From SZAS-79 sp964599095 (GTDB taxonomy: Bacteria; Pseudomonadota; Gammaproteobacteria; Burkholderiales; SG8-39), in NCBI GenBank assembly GCA_964599095.1, contig CAZREB010000023.1, positions 1 to 64,000 on the forward strand: a DNA stretch of 64,000 bases. The letters are read 5' to 3'. This document shows, piece after piece, positions 52,478 to 61,614 of the stretch (the stretch's first letter is position 1; the number at the start of each line of letters is the position of its first letter). The notes beneath the pieces are model-generated. The model ran no database searches, was not told where the DNA came from, and saw nothing but the letters and a program-made list of their open reading frames with translations. A program made the translations under genes and the position numbers.

Positions 52478-53260
52478 ATGTCCGAAAAGCGTGCTGAGAA
52501 ACGTGTTGCCATCGTCACCGGGTCGTCCTCCGGCATCGGCGCTTCGACCGCCAGGGAGCTTGCCCGCCGCGGCTGGAACGTGGTCGTCAACTACACGAAG
52601 AGCGCCGACATGGCGCAGAAGGTGGTCGCCGAGTGCATTGCCGCCGGCGCAGAGGCGATCGCCGTGCAAGGCGACGTCTCGGACGATGCGGCCTGCCGCA
52701 AGCTCGCGAAGAGCGCGCTCGACAAGTGGGGCCGCATCGACGCGCTGGTCAACAACGCCGGCAGCACCAAGTTCGTCGCGCACGCCAAGCTCGACGACCT
52801 GTCCGGTGAGGATTTCCTGCGCATCTACGCGACCAACGTGGTGTCGAGCTTCCAGATGACGCGGGCCTGCGCGGAGGCGCTGAAGAAGTCCGGCAAGGGG
52901 GCGATCGTCAACGTGTCGTCGATTGCGGCGCAGTGGGGCACCGGCTCGTCGATCGCGTATGCCGCCTCCAAGGGCGCACTCAACTCGATGACGTATTCGC
53001 TCGCCCGCGTCATGGGACCGGAGGTGCGCGTCAACGCCGTGCTGCCCGGCTACGTCGACACGCCCTGGCAGGTGAACGCGCACGGCGCCGAAAAGGCCGC
53101 GGCGCATGCCAGGCGCTACGCCTCCCACAATCCGCTGCAGGCGAGCTGCTCGCCGGAAGACGTCGCCGAATCGATCGTCTGGCTGATCGAGGGGGCGCCG
53201 AAGACCACCGGGCAGCTGGTCTACGTGGACGGCGGCACGCACATGGCGGTGCCGCGCTAA
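52478..53260 (+). CDS. SDR-family oxidoreductase
   Basis: A 260-residue classical SDR: TGSSSGIG near residue 14, LVNNAGSTKF, the serine in NVSSIAAQWG and YAASK. VNYTKSAD after the second strand suggests NADP. It resembles FabG-type 3-ketoacyl reductases; beside a MaoC gene, which makes R-3-hydroxyacyl-CoA, a PhaB-like or R-hydroxyacyl dehydrogenase role is plausible. It is 18 bases after the cyclase-family gene and about 95 bases before the GMC oxidoreductase gene. Five SDRs of this kind are spread over the window. Confidence 0.88.
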   Translation: MSEKRAEKRVAIVTGSSSGIGASTARELARRGWNVVVNYTKSADMAQKVVAECIAAGAEAIAVQGDVSDDAACRKLAKSALDKWGRIDALVNNAGSTKFVAHAKLDDLSGEDFLRIYATNVVSSFQMTRACAEALKKSGKGAIVNVSSIAAQWGTGSSIAYAASKGALNSMTYSLARVMGPEVRVNAVLPGYVDTPWQVNAHGAEKAAAHARRYASHNPLQASCSPEDVAESIVWLIEGAPKTTGQLVYVDGGTHMAVPR

Positions 53261-53354
53261 TCGCGGGGCAATGGCAGCATTTCGGCATGGAAGCCAGGCG
53301 TAGCAAGGGGGTTTGCCGGAAAATGGCAGTATTCATAGGATGGGGGCCGCGCCG

Positions 53355-54950
53355 ATGAAGGACGCCGTATTCGACTACGTGATCGTCGGCGCCGGCTCGG
53401 CCGGCTGCGTGCTGGCCAACCGCCTGACCGCCAGCGGCCGGCACAACGTGCTCTTGCTCGAAGCCGGGCCGCGCGACACCGACCCGTGGATCCACATCCC
53501 GCTGGGGTACGGCAAGCTCTTCACCAAGACGCGCACCAACTGGAGCTACGAGTCCGAGCCCGAGCCCGGCCTGAACGGCCGGAAGATCTTCACGCCGCGC
53601 GGCAAGGTGCTCGGCGGCTCTTCGTCGATCAACGGGCTGGTCTATATCCGCGGGCAGCAAGAGGACTTCGACGAGTGGGGCGTTCCCGGCTGGAGCTTTG
53701 GCGACTTGCTGCCCTACTTCATCAAGTCCGAGGACCAGCAGCGCGGTGCGAACCCGTGGCATGGCGAAGGCGGGCCGCTGGCCGTCGGCGACCTGCCGGA
53801 TCGCCACGAGATCGCGGATGCCTTCATCGCTTCGGCCAAGTCGGTGGGCATCCCGGAAAACGACGACTTCAACGGCGCCGCGCAGGAGGGCGCCGGCTAT
53901 TACCAGGCCACGACGCGCAACGGGCGCCGGTGCAGCACCGCGGTGGGTTATCTGCGGCCGGCGATGAAGCGCAAGAACCTGTGGGTGGAGACCGAGGCGC
54001 TCGCCACGCGCGTGCTTTTCGACGGGACGCGCGCCACCGGGGTCGAGTTCCGGCAGGACGGCCACCTGCACACGGCGCTGGCCGCCCGCGAAGTGATCCT
54101 CGCCGGCGGCGCGTTCAATTCACCTCAACTGCTGCAGCTCTCGGGTGTCGGCCCGCGGACTCTGCTCGACGGCCACGGGATCCCGGTCACGCTCGATGCG
54201 CCCGGCGTCGGCGACGCGATGCAGGACCACCTGTACGTGCGCACCTTCTGGCGCTGCACCAGGCCGATCACGCTGAACGACGACATGCAGAGCCTGTCGC
54301 GCAAGGTGGCGATCGGCCTGGACTACCTTCTGCGCCGGCGCGGGCCGCTCACGATCAGCGCGGGACTCGCAGGCGCCTTTACACGCACGCGGCCGGACGT
54401 GCCGCGACCCGACGCGCAGTACTATTTCATCAACTTCTCGATGAAGAAGCGCGGCGGCGACCTGCATCCTTTCTCGGCCTTCACCGTGTCGCTGTCGCAG
54501 CTGCGGCCCGAATCGCGCGGCTGGGTGCGTATCCGCTCGGCCGACCCGGCGCAGCCGCCCGCGATCCGGTACAACTACCTCGACACCGAAGGCGACCGCC
54601 GCATGATGGTCGACGGCCTCAAGCGCCTGCGCGCCCTCGTGAACACCGAGCCGCTGAGTTCCTACGTGGTGAAGGAGGAATACCCGGGCGAGAAAGTGCA
54701 GAGCGACGCCGACTGGCTTGCGTTCTGCCGCGAGTCCGGCGAAACGGTGTACCACCCGACCTCCACCTGCCGCATGGGCACCGACGCGGGGGCGGTGGTG
54801 GACCCGGCGCTGCGGGTGCGCGGGCTTTCCGGCCTGCGCGTGATCGACGCGTCGATCATGCCTTCGGTGGTGTCGGGGAACACCAACGCCGCGACGATCG
54901 CGATCGCGGAGAAGGGCGCCGACCTGGTGGCGGCGGACGGACGCCGTTGA
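53355..54950 (+). CDS. GMC-family FAD-dependent alcohol dehydrogenase (AlkJ-like)
   Basis: A 531-residue glucose-methanol-choline oxidoreductase. The FAD loop is VGAGSAGCVLANRL; LLLEAGPRDTDPWIHIPLG and RGKVLGGSSSINGLVYIRG are PROSITE-type GMC signatures; the C-terminal active site has ETVYHPTSTCRMG with the catalytic histidine and SVVSGNTNAATIAIAEK. The general pattern is that of AlkJ, the membrane-associated alcohol dehydrogenase of alkane degradation, and choline dehydrogenase. With the AlkK-like ligase at the start of the same run, oxidation of a medium-chain alcohol is the favoured role. ATG at 53355 or 53340. Confidence 0.9.
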   Translation: MKDAVFDYVIVGAGSAGCVLANRLTASGRHNVLLLEAGPRDTDPWIHIPLGYGKLFTKTRTNWSYESEPEPGLNGRKIFTPRGKVLGGSSSINGLVYIRGQQEDFDEWGVPGWSFGDLLPYFIKSEDQQRGANPWHGEGGPLAVGDLPDRHEIADAFIASAKSVGIPENDDFNGAAQEGAGYYQATTRNGRRCSTAVGYLRPAMKRKNLWVETEALATRVLFDGTRATGVEFRQDGHLHTALAAREVILAGGAFNSPQLLQLSGVGPRTLLDGHGIPVTLDAPGVGDAMQDHLYVRTFWRCTRPITLNDDMQSLSRKVAIGLDYLLRRRGPLTISAGLAGAFTRTRPDVPRPDAQYYFINFSMKKRGGDLHPFSAFTVSLSQLRPESRGWVRIRSADPAQPPAIRYNYLDTEGDRRMMVDGLKRLRALVNTEPLSSYVVKEEYPGEKVQSDADWLAFCRESGETVYHPTSTCRMGTDAGAVVDPALRVRGLSGLRVIDASIMPSVVSGNTNAATIAIAEKGADLVAADGRR

Positions 54951-54986
54951 TGCGCCGCCGACGCGCCCCTGCAGCGGGTGCGTCGA

Positions 54987-56213
54987 TCAGGTGTCTTCGC
55001 TGCTCGAATCGCTGTCGCTGTCGGAACTGCTGTCGCTGTCGGAGCTGCTGAACAGCGAGGTGATTGTGCCGAACAGGCCTTTCTTCTCGCCGTCATCGCT
55101 GGCGCTTTCGACCCGGTCCGGCGGGCGCGAGCCGCTGTCCCCGGGCTCGATCGAATCGATCAGCGTACCGTCCTGGCCGCCCGAACCTGTGGCCAACCCG
55201 CCGGCCGCGCCCGCGGTCCCGAGCGCGGCGCTGTCCCCACCTCCGCCGGACTGGTACCCGCTGCTCGAATCCGAATAGTGGCTCCCGCCGCTGTCTGAAC
55301 TCGGCGCTGCGGCAGCCAGGCGCGAAGCCAGCCGCGACAACGGCAGCGATTGCAGGATCACGGTGCCCGGTCCGCGCAGGGTCGCGAAAAACAGGCCTTC
55401 GCCGCCGAAGAGCGCCGTCTTGATGCTCCCGACGTACGCGAAGTCGTAATCCACCGAGTCCTGCATGCCCACGAGGCAACTGGAGTCCACGCGCAGGGTC
55501 TCGAACGGCTTGAGCTTCCTCTGGTGCATCGTGCCGCCCGCATGCACGAACACTTTCCCGTTGCCTTCGAGCTTCTGCATGATGAATCCCATGCCGCCGA
55601 AGAACCCAAGGGAGATCCTCTGAGTGAAAGCGATGCCCAACGACAGGCCGCTCGCGCCGCACAGGAACGAATCCTTGGCGCAGATGAACTTGCCGCCGAT
55701 CTTCGACAGGTCGATCGGGATGATCTTGCCGGGATAGGGCGCGGCGAATGCGACCTTGCGCTTTTCGCTGCGGTTGTTCCTGAAGGTCGTGATGAACAGG
55801 CTCTCGCCGGTGAGGACGCGTTTGCCGGCGCTCAGCAGCTTGTCCACGACCCCCAGTTGCCGCCCGGAGCCGTCGCCGAACTGGGTCTCCATCTCGATGC
55901 CCTCTTCCATGTAGAAGAGGCTCCCCGCCTCGCCGATCGCGGTGCGGCCCTGCTCGAGCTCGATCTCGACGTACTGCATCTCGGCGCCGAAGATCTTGAA
56001 CTCGAGCGGGTCCATTTCGCCGGCCCTGTAGGCCGTGTACTCGGGCTTTGAGGCTTTCTCCGCAGCCGTGGAACCGGCCGGCGGTGCCTTCATGCCGGTG
56101 AATTTCGCGTACGCGATGCCGCATTTCGGGCATTGCCATTCGGGACAGGTTTCCGAGATCGAGCGGATGTGCCCGCACTTCGGGCACGCCTTGCCTGCAT
56201 AGCTCATGTCCAT
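54987..56213 (-). CDS. AIM24-family protein with N-terminal zinc ribbon and Ser/Asp-rich tail
   Basis: A 408-residue protein of unusual build. Residues 10-32 hold CPKC...CPKCG (C10, C13, C28, C31, plus C23), a probable zinc ribbon. About 60-300 is a TIGR00266/AIM24-like beta-helical domain: EAGSLFYMEEGIEMET, GFIMQKLEGNGKVFVHAGG and LFFATLRGPGTVILQSLP. A Gly/Ser-rich linker follows, ending in a run of alternating Ser and Asp (SSSDSDSSSDSDSD). The family's role is unclear. GGGGGAGG before ATG 56213 is one of the strongest ribosome sites in the window, and the gene ends convergent to the GMC gene. Confidence 0.82.
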   Translation of the reverse strand: MDMSYAGKACPKCGHIRSISETCPEWQCPKCGIAYAKFTGMKAPPAGSTAAEKASKPEYTAYRAGEMDPLEFKIFGAEMQYVEIELEQGRTAIGEAGSLFYMEEGIEMETQFGDGSGRQLGVVDKLLSAGKRVLTGESLFITTFRNNRSEKRKVAFAAPYPGKIIPIDLSKIGGKFICAKDSFLCGASGLSLGIAFTQRISLGFFGGMGFIMQKLEGNGKVFVHAGGTMHQRKLKPFETLRVDSSCLVGMQDSVDYDFAYVGSIKTALFGGEGLFFATLRGPGTVILQSLPLSRLASRLAAAAPSSDSGGSHYSDSSSGYQSGGGGDSAALGTAGAAGGLATGSGGQDGTLIDSIEPGDSGSRPPDRVESASDDGEKKGLFGTITSLFSSSDSDSSSDSDSDSSSEDT

Positions 56214-56317
56214 GATTCCTCCCCCGGAAGCCGGACTCGGCGCTTGGCGCGAATCCGGAGAGTACCCGCTTGCGGGCAAATCCGGAAATAGGCCCTTGGA
56301 CGGGCCGGAGGCCCCGC

Positions 56318-57616
56318 CTACTTCATCAGGCTCGGCAGGTAGAGCGAGATCGCCGGGAATGCGACCAGGATCGCAAGGCGAATGATGTCGACCACCACGA
56401 ACGGGATCACCCCGCGGAACACGGTGCGGGTTTGCACCTCGGGGATCAAGGTCGAGAGCACGAACAGGTTCATGCCCACCGGCGGGCTGATGAGGCCGAT
56501 CTCCACGACCACCACGATCAGCACGCCGAACCAGATCGGGTCGAACCCGAGCTGCACGATGATCGGGAAGAAGACCGGCAGGGTCAGCAGGATCATCGAC
56601 AACTCCTCCATCGCGGTGCCCAGGATCACGTAGATCGCCATGATGGCGGCCACCACCACGATCGGGTGCAACCGGAACTGCGCGACGAACCCGGTGAGGT
56701 CCTTCGGCATCGTCGTGATGTTGACGAACTCGGCGAACATCAGCGCGCCGATCAGGATCATGAAGAGCATCGAGGTGGTGCGGGCGCTCTCCACCAGCGA
56801 GGCGTAGAGCGACTTCCAGGTCAGCGCCTTCCTGGCCAGCGCGAAGACCAGCGCGCCGGTGGCGCCGATCGCCGCACCCTCGGTGGCGGTGAACACGCCG
56901 AAGTAGATGCCGCCCATCACCAGCGCGAAGAGGGCCACCACCGCCCAGACGCCCTTGAACGCCGTCCAGCGCTCGGCCCAGGTGGCGCGCTCGCCGCGCG
57001 GGCCGGCCTGCGGGTCGCGCCAGGTCGTATACGCGATCGCCAGGCACAGCAGGAAGGTTGCGAGGATGCCGGGCAGGATGCCGGCAGCGAACAGCTTGCC
57101 GATGTTGGTCTCGGTGATGATCCCGTAGATCACCATGATCGTGGAAGGCGGGATCAGGATGCCGAGCGTGCCACCGGCGGCGATCGATCCGGTGGAAAGC
57201 GCATCCGAGTAGCCGAGCCTCTTCATCGACGGATAGGCCACCTTGGCCATCGTCGCGGCGGTGGCGATCGACGAGCCGCAGATCGCGCCGAAGCCGGCGC
57301 AGGCGGTCACGGTCGCCATCGCGAGCCCGCCCCGCAGGTGGCCGATGAAGGCATAGGCGGCGCGGAACAGCTCCTGCGACATCCCGGCGCGCGTCACCAG
57401 GTTGCCCATGAGGATGAACAGCGGCACGACCGACAGCGTGTAATTGCGGCCGGTCTCGTAGATCTTGGTCTGCGCGGTCGCGAAGGCGACCATCCAGTTC
57501 CAGTCGCGCATGTAGGCGTAGCCGACGATGCCGACGATGCCCATGGCGAGCGCGATCGGGACGCGCACGAAGGCGAGGACCATCATGGCCGCGAGACCGA
57601 GCAGGGCTTCGATCAT
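56318..57616 (-). CDS. dctM: TRAP transporter large permease subunit
   Basis: A 432-residue inner-membrane protein with about twelve helices. FVRVPIALAMGIVG, SVVPLFILMGNLVTRAG and the signature region GSSIATAATMAKVAYPSM with GTLGILIPPSTIMVIYG are typical of DctM. ISPPVGMNLFVLSTL near the end is the matching C-terminal repeat motif. TRAP systems import organic acids using the sodium gradient, without ATP. It is ten bases after the dctQ gene and last of the three-gene operon. Confidence 0.95.
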   Translation of the reverse strand: MIEALLGLAAMMVLAFVRVPIALAMGIVGIVGYAYMRDWNWMVAFATAQTKIYETGRNYTLSVVPLFILMGNLVTRAGMSQELFRAAYAFIGHLRGGLAMATVTACAGFGAICGSSIATAATMAKVAYPSMKRLGYSDALSTGSIAAGGTLGILIPPSTIMVIYGIITETNIGKLFAAGILPGILATFLLCLAIAYTTWRDPQAGPRGERATWAERWTAFKGVWAVVALFALVMGGIYFGVFTATEGAAIGATGALVFALARKALTWKSLYASLVESARTTSMLFMILIGALMFAEFVNITTMPKDLTGFVAQFRLHPIVVVAAIMAIYVILGTAMEELSMILLTLPVFFPIIVQLGFDPIWFGVLIVVVVEIGLISPPVGMNLFVLSTLIPEVQTRTVFRGVIPFVVVDIIRLAILVAFPAISLYLPSLMK

Positions 57617-57626
57617 CGGGCGGGCA

Positions 57627-58139
57627 TCAGGTGGTCGGTCCGCCGGTCGAGCCGGAGGAGGCGCCGGGGGCGAACACCTTCCACAGGTGGATCAGGCCCG
57701 ACAGCGCGATCATCAGCGCCATGAAGTACACGAAAGGCCCCACCGAGATGCGCAGCACGTCGGTCGTGTCGCCGTAGGAGGAGATCTTGCCCGCCTTCAG
57801 CCAGACCAGCCAGGCGAGGCCGAGAAAGGTCAGCGCGCAGACCAGGTGCGAGAGCGCGACCACGGCCCTGCGACCGGCTGCGCCGACCATGTGGTCGATG
57901 AAATCCATCGTCACGTGCTCGTCGGCATGCGAAACCAGCGGCAGCCCGGCGAAAATCAGCACCAGCAGCATCAGTTCGGTGCCTTCGAACGCGCCGCGCA
58001 GTGGATGGTTGAAAACGTAGCGGCCGATCACGTCGACGAACGTGACCATCATCAGCGTGAACAGGATCACCGAGGCCGCAAAGCCGAGCGCCGCGTCGAA
58101 GCGGCGCTCCCAGGCGGTCGCCGGCGCCTGGGTGCTCAT
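57627..58139 (-). CDS. dctQ: TRAP transporter small permease subunit
   Basis: A 170-residue membrane protein with four helices. FTLMMVTFVDVIGRYVFNHPLRGAFEGTELML is the family's first-two-helix signature (broken here by length limits), and DEHVTMDFI follows. It joins DctM to make the membrane complex. It lies 49 bases after the receptor gene. The C-terminal tail is Gly/Ser/Thr-rich, which is common. Confidence 0.93.
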   Translation of the reverse strand: MSTQAPATAWERRFDAALGFAASVILFTLMMVTFVDVIGRYVFNHPLRGAFEGTELMLLVLIFAGLPLVSHADEHVTMDFIDHMVGAAGRRAVVALSHLVCALTFLGLAWLVWLKAGKISSYGDTTDVLRISVGPFVYFMALMIALSGLIHLWKVFAPGASSGSTGGPTT

Positions 58140-58188
58140 CGGGCCGGTCCCCGCACGGCCACCAGCCGGCGCTCCGCCCGCGCCGGGC

Positions 58189-59217
58189 TCACTTGCCGGC
58201 CGCGACCTTCTTCAGCTCCTCGTGGAACTCGGCGTAGACCTTGGCGCCGTCGACGCCCTTGGCGCTCGCCTTCTTGATCCAGTCCTGGATGATCGGCGCG
58301 GACTTGTCGGCGACTTCCTTGGCCATCGCGGGGCTGGCGTCGACCACCTTGCCGCCGGCCTTCTTGAGCGCAGCCAGGCCGATCACGTCGGCGGCGTCCC
58401 ACGACTTGCCCGCGAATCGCGCGAGTTTCTCGAACGAGACCGAAGTGATCGCGTCCTGGTCGGCCTTCGGGAGCTTGTTCCACTTGTCCTCGTTCATGAA
58501 GAAGCCGAACGACGAGCTGTACATGCCGCCGGGGAACAGCGTCGCCTGGCCGATGACGGTCTCGAGCTTGAACGAGGCGATCGACTCCAGCGGGAAGAAC
58601 ACGCCGTCGGCGACGCCGGAGTTGAGCAGCTCATACGACTCCGGCGCCGGCTTCACGAACGCCGAGGCGCCGAGCGCGTTGGCCACCGCCTCGGCGATGC
58701 CGCCGCCGGTGCGGATCTTGAGGCCCTTGAAGTCGGCCAGGCTCGCGATCGGCTTCTTGGTGAACATCTGCCCCGGGCCGTGCGTGAACACCGCGAGCAG
58801 TTTCACGCCCTTGTACTCGCCGATCTTCTGGAAATGCTTCCAGTGGATGCGCGAGAAGGCCACCGAGTTGATCTCGGCGGTGGCGCCTGCGCCGGGCAAC
58901 TCGGCCAGGAGAGGCAGGATGTGGCGTGCCGGCGTATAGCTTGCCGTCACGTAGGAGACATCGACAAGCCCGTCCCTGACGGCGTCGAAGGTTCCGGGAG
59001 GCGCGGCCGGCGCCTTGGGCAGCATGTTGAACTTGACCCGCCCGCCGGTGGCTTTCTCTACCTGGTCGGACCAGCCCTTGAGCACGACCGCGGTCAGGTG
59101 GTGGGAAGGCGGCACCCACGAGGACGTCGTGAGTGTGACCTGCGCGGTCGCGGCCTGCGGGCCGAGCAGCGCCGCCGCGGCAAGCGCCGCAAGAATGTTC
59201 TTGTGCATCACTTTCAT
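58189..59217 (-). CDS. dctP: TRAP transporter substrate-binding protein
   Basis: A 342-residue periplasmic receptor. The signal spans about 1-25, ending in ATAQ, and TLTTSSWVPPSHHLTAVVLKGW starts the first lobe. GLKIRTGGGIAEAVANALGAS carries the arginine that pairs with the ligand carboxylate in DctP-type proteins. ATG at 59217 is chosen for the GGAGGAG site four bases before it. Ligand class: a carboxylate. It diverges, over 123 bases, from a dehydratase/lyase gene set, so its ligand is probably the substrate of those enzymes. Confidence 0.93.
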   Translation of the reverse strand: MKVMHKNILAALAAAALLGPQAATAQVTLTTSSWVPPSHHLTAVVLKGWSDQVEKATGGRVKFNMLPKAPAAPPGTFDAVRDGLVDVSYVTASYTPARHILPLLAELPGAGATAEINSVAFSRIHWKHFQKIGEYKGVKLLAVFTHGPGQMFTKKPIASLADFKGLKIRTGGGIAEAVANALGASAFVKPAPESYELLNSGVADGVFFPLESIASFKLETVIGQATLFPGGMYSSSFGFFMNEDKWNKLPKADQDAITSVSFEKLARFAGKSWDAADVIGLAALKKAGGKVVDASPAMAKEVADKSAPIIQDWIKKASAKGVDGAKVYAEFHEELKKVAAGK

Positions 59218-59340
59218 GTCTCCTCCGGAATCCAATGGGGTCTGTAGGTGGTATGTGGTGCCCCGGACTGCGAGTGTATCAGGGGAAAGCCCGGCGGCAA
59301 GGCGCCCCGGGGGCGCCCGGATTCAGGCAAAGTGCCCGCC

Positions 59341-60243
59341 ATGAAGAACCGTGCAGCCGGGAAGCGCACCGTGAGGAAGCCCACCGTGGCGTTCATCGGT
59401 CTCGGTCGCATGGGCCGCCCGATGGCCGCACGCCTTGCGGCCGCGGGCTTCGGCTTGCGCGTTCATGACAAGGAAGGGGTTGCGCCCATGCGCGGCGCCG
59501 TGGCGTGTTCTTCACCGGCCGACGCCGCCACCGGCGCGCAAATGCTGGTCACGATGCTGCCCGATGGCCGCGCAGTGCGCGTGGCGCTGCTCGGGCGCAC
59601 CGGCGCAGCTTCGGCGCTTGCGCCCGGCGGCCTCGTGGTCGACATGAGTTCGTCGGACCCGGTCGCCACGCGCGAGTTGGGAGCGGAGCTTGCGAAGCGC
59701 GGCCTGCGGCTGCTGGACGCCCCGGTCTCGGGCCGCGTCGACGGCGCGCGCAACGGGACGCTGACCATCATGGCCGGCGGCAGCGCCGCCGACCTCAAAC
59801 GCGTTCGCCCGCTCCTCGAAGTGCTTGGCCGGCGGATCTTCCACGCCGGGCCGCTGGGGGCGGGGCATGCGGTAAAGGCGCTGAACAACTACATCGCGGC
59901 GGCAGGCACGATAGCGGCGTTCGAGGCGGTGATCGTCGGCCGCGCCTTCGGCCTCGACCCGGCGCTGCTGACCGACATCTTCAACGCCTCGGCGGGCCGC
60001 AACAGCACGACCGAGAACAAGGTGAAGCAGCAGGTACTCTCAGGCGCATTCGGCTCGGGCTTCGCGCTCGGGCTGATGGCGAAGGACGTGCGGATCGCCG
60101 ACTCGCTTGCGCGCTCGGTCGGCGCAGCGGCTCCGCTCACCCGCAAGGTGCGTGCGCTGTGGCGCGCGGCCGAAATCAAGCTACGCGCCGGCGCCGACCA
60201 CACCGAGATCTACCGCTACCTCCAGGGCCTGCGGCGGCGCTGA
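59341..60243 (+). CDS. 3-hydroxyisobutyrate dehydrogenase-family oxidoreductase
   Basis: A 300-residue NAD(P)-dependent beta-hydroxyacid dehydrogenase. FIGLGRMGRPMAARL is the cofactor loop, DAPVSGRVDGARNGTLTIM the substrate-binding serine-glycine motif, and GHAVKALNNYI holds the catalytic lysine. Family members act on 3-hydroxyisobutyrate, tartronate semialdehyde, 2-(hydroxymethyl)glutarate and similar acids. ATG at 59341 is preferred; the upstream extension is low complexity. It diverges from the TRAP receptor and is followed by a LeuCD-like pair, which makes a branched hydroxy-dicarboxylate the probable substrate class. Confidence 0.88.
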   Translation: MKNRAAGKRTVRKPTVAFIGLGRMGRPMAARLAAAGFGLRVHDKEGVAPMRGAVACSSPADAATGAQMLVTMLPDGRAVRVALLGRTGAASALAPGGLVVDMSSSDPVATRELGAELAKRGLRLLDAPVSGRVDGARNGTLTIMAGGSAADLKRVRPLLEVLGRRIFHAGPLGAGHAVKALNNYIAAAGTIAAFEAVIVGRAFGLDPALLTDIFNASAGRNSTTENKVKQQVLSGAFGSGFALGLMAKDVRIADSLARSVGAAAPLTRKVRALWRAAEIKLRAGADHTEIYRYLQGLRRR

Positions 60244-60263
60244 CGCAATTTCGCAGGCCGCCC

Positions 60264-60292
60264 TTGTATTGCGTGGTCGCAGCGCATCTAAT
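60264..60292 (+). promoter_or_regulatory. Sigma70-like promoter before the LeuC-like gene
   Basis: TTGTAT at 60264-60269 and TCTAAT at 60287-60292 are 17 bases apart; the -10 box matches five of six. AGCGCA (60281-60286) and TGCGCT (60295-60300) form an inverted repeat across the -10 box, a natural repressor position. The leader would be about 32 bases. An internal promoter would let the dehydratase genes be controlled apart from the dehydrogenase gene. Confidence 0.45.
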
Positions 60293-60330
60293 GCTGCGCT
60301 CGGGCAGGCGCGCAGGACACGGGGCACTGG

Positions 60331-61614
60331 ATGGCAGGTCACGGAATGACCATGGCGGAGAAGATCCTCGCGCGCGCGAGCGGACGCGTGCGGGTGCGCC
60401 CGGGCGAATTCCTGACCGCCGGCGTCGACCTGGTGATGGCGAACGACGCGCAATTCCCGCAGTCGTGCAAGGCACTGGAGGACATCGGCCTGAAGCGCGT
60501 GTTCGACCCGGAGAAGATCGTGGTCGTGATCGACCACTGGGTGCCGGCCAACACGCCGATGGTGGCCGAGATGCATCGCGGCATCCGCGCGACGGTCAAG
60601 GAACTCGGCATCCGCCACTTCTACGATGCCGGCGTCGGCATCGAGCACAAGGTGATCCCGGAGAAGGGCCACGCCCTGCCGGGGCAGCTGATCGTCGGCA
60701 GCGATTCGCATTCGACCACCTATGGCGCGCTCGGCGCGGCCTCGACCGGCATCGGCCTCACCGAGCTCGCGTACGTGATGTACACCGGCAAGCTGTGGTT
60801 CCAGGTGCCGCCGTCGATCCGCTTCGACCTCGGCGGCACGCTCGGCCATGGCGTCGCGCCCAAGGACCTGATGCTCGCGCTGCTCGGGCGGTTCACCACG
60901 CAGGCCGGGCAGTACAAGGCGGTGGAATTCGCCGGGCCGGTGGCCGAGGCGATGAGCATGGAAGGCCGATTGACCCTTTCGAATATCTCGTCGGAGATGG
61001 GCGCCAAGTTCGCGCTGTTCGCGGCCGATGCGACGACTCTCGACTACCTGCGTACGCGTACTGCGAAGCCGGTGCAGGCGTTCGGTCCCGACCCGGATGC
61101 GCATTACGAAGCGGTGCATGCGATCGACTGCTCGAAGATCGAGCCGCAGGTTGCGATCCCGCACAAGCCGGACAACGTGAAGAACGTTTCGGAACTCTCG
61201 GCGGTGCGCGTCGACCAGGCCTTCATCGGCTCGTGCACCAATGCCCACGCGGAAGACCTGCAGCGCGCGGCGGCCATCATGAAGGGCCGCAAGGTCGCGG
61301 CCGGCACACGCTTCCTGGTGATCCCCGCTTCGCACGACGTGATGGTCGAGGCGATGAGGAATGGTTCGCTCGCGGTGCTGGTGGAGGCAGGTGCGATGGT
61401 CGGCACGCCGGGTTGCGGCCCCTGCGCAGGCGGCTCCACCGGCGTGCTCGGCCCGGGCGAGACAGGCATCGCCAGCACCAACCGCAATTTCAAGGGCCGC
61501 GGCGGCAGCGCGGAGAGCTTTCTCTACCTGGCCTCGCCCGAGACGGTGGCCGCTTCGGCGATCGAAGGGCGCATCACGGATCCGAGGAAGTACATGCCGG
61601 AAGGTGCGGCATGA
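60331..61614 (+). CDS. Aconitase-superfamily dehydratase large subunit (LeuC/homoaconitase-like)
   Basis: A 427-residue iron-sulfur hydro-lyase subunit. The three cluster cysteines are C302 in GSCTNA and C362/C365 in GCGPCAGG; VGSDSHSTTYGALG and IDHWVPANTP are active-site stretches. At about 420 residues it has the short LeuC/HacA-type form with a separate swivel subunit, encoded next. The enzyme isomerises or (de)hydrates a hydroxy di- or tricarboxylate. Leucine synthesis is unlikely, as no leuA or leuB is near and the neighbours are catabolic. 2-Alkylmalate (dimethylmalate, citramalate) dehydratase activity is a good candidate. Confidence 0.88.
   Translation: MAGHGMTMAEKILARASGRVRVRPGEFLTAGVDLVMANDAQFPQSCKALEDIGLKRVFDPEKIVVVIDHWVPANTPMVAEMHRGIRATVKELGIRHFYDAGVGIEHKVIPEKGHALPGQLIVGSDSHSTTYGALGAASTGIGLTELAYVMYTGKLWFQVPPSIRFDLGGTLGHGVAPKDLMLALLGRFTTQAGQYKAVEFAGPVAEAMSMEGRLTLSNISSEMGAKFALFAADATTLDYLRTRTAKPVQAFGPDPDAHYEAVHAIDCSKIEPQVAIPHKPDNVKNVSELSAVRVDQAFIGSCTNAHAEDLQRAAAIMKGRKVAAGTRFLVIPASHDVMVEAMRNGSLAVLVEAGAMVGTPGCGPCAGGSTGVLGPGETGIASTNRNFKGRGGSAESFLYLASPETVAASAIEGRITDPRKYMPEGAA

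Noticed and set aside
54990..55060. Short repeating CTGTCGCTGTCGGA-like units, possibly a tandem repeat or CRISPR remnant
   Set aside because: They are the codons of the Ser/Asp-rich tail of the AIM24-type protein; no spacers or repeat palindromes are present.
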